Assembly (NCBI GenBank): GCA_007122745.1
Contig: SKTA01000133.1
Coordinates: 1 to 6,863, forward strand
DNA length: 6,863 bases
Source: Bacteroidales bacterium
GTDB lineage: Bacteria > Bacteroidota > Bacteroidia > Bacteroidales > UBA7960
Direction: 5' to 3'
Part shown: positions 6,468 to 6,863 of the stretch, one piece after another
Layout of the letters: every line of letters starts with the position of its first letter
Numbering within the stretch: the stretch's first letter is position 1
The notes under the pieces: generated by a model
The model's database searches: none
Told to the model about the DNA's origin: nothing
What the model saw: the letters and a program-made list of their open reading frames with translations, nothing else
Translations under genes and position numbers: made by a program

Positions 6468-6503
6468 CAAAAGCCGTCACGGTTTGTTGCCAGACGGCTT
6501 TTG
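6468..6503 (-). terminator. Intrinsic terminator after the M16 peptidase gene
   Basis: CAAAAGCCGTC (6468-6478) pairs perfectly with GACGGCTTTTG (6493-6503), an 11-bp stem around a 14-nt loop in which GG/CC can add two more pairs. In minus-strand RNA the hairpin begins 16 nt after the peptidase stop, and TTTTG-TATTTTTA covers its end and the following bases as a U-rich tract. It therefore fits an intrinsic terminator for the peptidase gene. It leaves only 17 nt before the phosphatidyltransferase ATG. Confidence 0.75.
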
Positions 6504-6519
6504 CAAAGTAACGGAATGT

Positions 6520-6863
6520 TTAAAAAATAAACAAGTCGTCTTTTGTCAGTCTTGTAACAGGGCCGAATAGCTCTTCTACCTCATCAAAATTGATTGTGTT
6601 TTCATTTCCAAGTATGACATAGGTTTTGGGTCGGTCTTTGATGTATTCCCTATTGAACTGGTAAACCTGATCGAGGGTCATATTCGGGACTTCAACGAAC
6701 AAGGTCTCCCTGAGGTCATAATCCCTGCCCATCCTTTTTGCGCCAAGATAGTTCCAGATTACACCTGTATCCCTTATTCTTTGGGTGCGAATGTTGCTGA
6801 TGATCTGTTCCTGGGCAAGCCTGAAAGTGGTTTCTGACAATGGGATGTCGTCAAAGAGCTCAT
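6520..6863 (-). CDS. C-terminal part of an M16 family zinc peptidase (partial, cut by the window edge)
   Basis: The reading frame stays open to the right edge, so this is the 3' end of a longer gene. An apparent start at 6840 is only an internal TTG codon; the residues before it read ELFDDIP in frame. The visible 114 residues resemble the C-terminal end of Bacteroidota M16 (insulinase/pitrilysin-like) peptidases: an FRLAQEQIISNIRTQRI helix, a segment around WNYLGAKRMGRDYDLR, VPNMTLDQVYQFNREYIK, and a TYVILGNE strand near the end followed by FGPVTRLTKDDLF. The HxxEH zinc motif of the family lies in the N-terminal half and is outside the window, so it cannot be checked whether the enzyme is active. 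Many relatives are secreted or periplasmic. A strong terminator follows, so it is probably the last gene of its transcript. Confidence 0.82.
   Translation of the reverse strand, partial: ELFDDIPLSETTFRLAQEQIISNIRTQRIRDTGVIWNYLGAKRMGRDYDLRETLFVEVPNMTLDQVYQFNREYIKDRPKTYVILGNENTINFDEVEELFGPVTRLTKDDLFIF

Noticed and set aside
6451..6480. ATG start at 6480 for the phosphatidyltransferase
   Set aside because: The added ten codons overlap the terminator stem and U-tract, and the family N-terminus begins naturally at the ATG at 6450.
6520..6840. A separate 106-residue small protein starting at 6840
   Set aside because: The supposed start is TTG, the frame stays open to the window edge, and the residues before it fit an M16 peptidase C-terminal domain, so it is a gene fragment cut by the window.

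Overview
The window looks like chromosomal DNA of a member of the Bacteroidota, possibly Bacteroidales or a related environmental lineage. The signs are a short lipoprotein signal peptide ending in F-A-S-C, an M16 peptidase tail of a type I know from Bacteroidota, gene starts without clear Shine-Dalgarno sequences, and AT-rich gaps between genes of mixed composition. This placement is inference from gene content. I see no rRNA, tRNA, CRISPR array, insertion sequence or other mobile element, and no stretch over 300 bases lacks a gene.

Layout from left to right. A plus-strand lipoprotein gene (20-589) faces the other genes and meets the amylase gene tail to tail with only 2 bp between them. Everything else is on the minus strand, so transcription runs from right to left. 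In that order come the 3' end of an M16 peptidase gene (cut by the right edge, ends at 6520), a strong hairpin terminator (6468-6503), a CDP-alcohol phosphatidyltransferase gene (5857-6450), a 133-bp gap rich in short tandem repeats, a CdsA-like cytidylyltransferase gene (4998-5723), a dolichol/phytol-kinase-like gene overlapping it by ATGA (4324-5001), a 93-bp gap holding a perfect 16-bp palindrome, and a 1212-residue GH13 alpha-amylase-family gene (592-4230).

The three membrane-enzyme genes belong together chemically. One family phosphorylates a lipid alcohol using CTP, one converts a phosphorylated lipid to its CDP derivative, and one transfers the lipid phosphate to an alcohol. Side by side they could form a complete phospholipid-making or salvage path. 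The kinase and CdsA-like genes are almost certainly translationally coupled. The giant amylase-like protein has no signal peptide and is expected in the cytoplasm. Its central barrel has the GH13 catalytic residues, but the roughly 310 residues before it and 320 after it have no function that I recognise. A link between the amylase and the lipid genes is not shown by the sequence beyond adjacency and shared strand.

The points most worth a second look are the kinase/cytidylyltransferase/phosphotransferase cassette, the uncharacterised flanks of the amylase-like protein (including an HExxH motif), and the small repeats and palindrome in the two gaps that precede the lipid and amylase genes.
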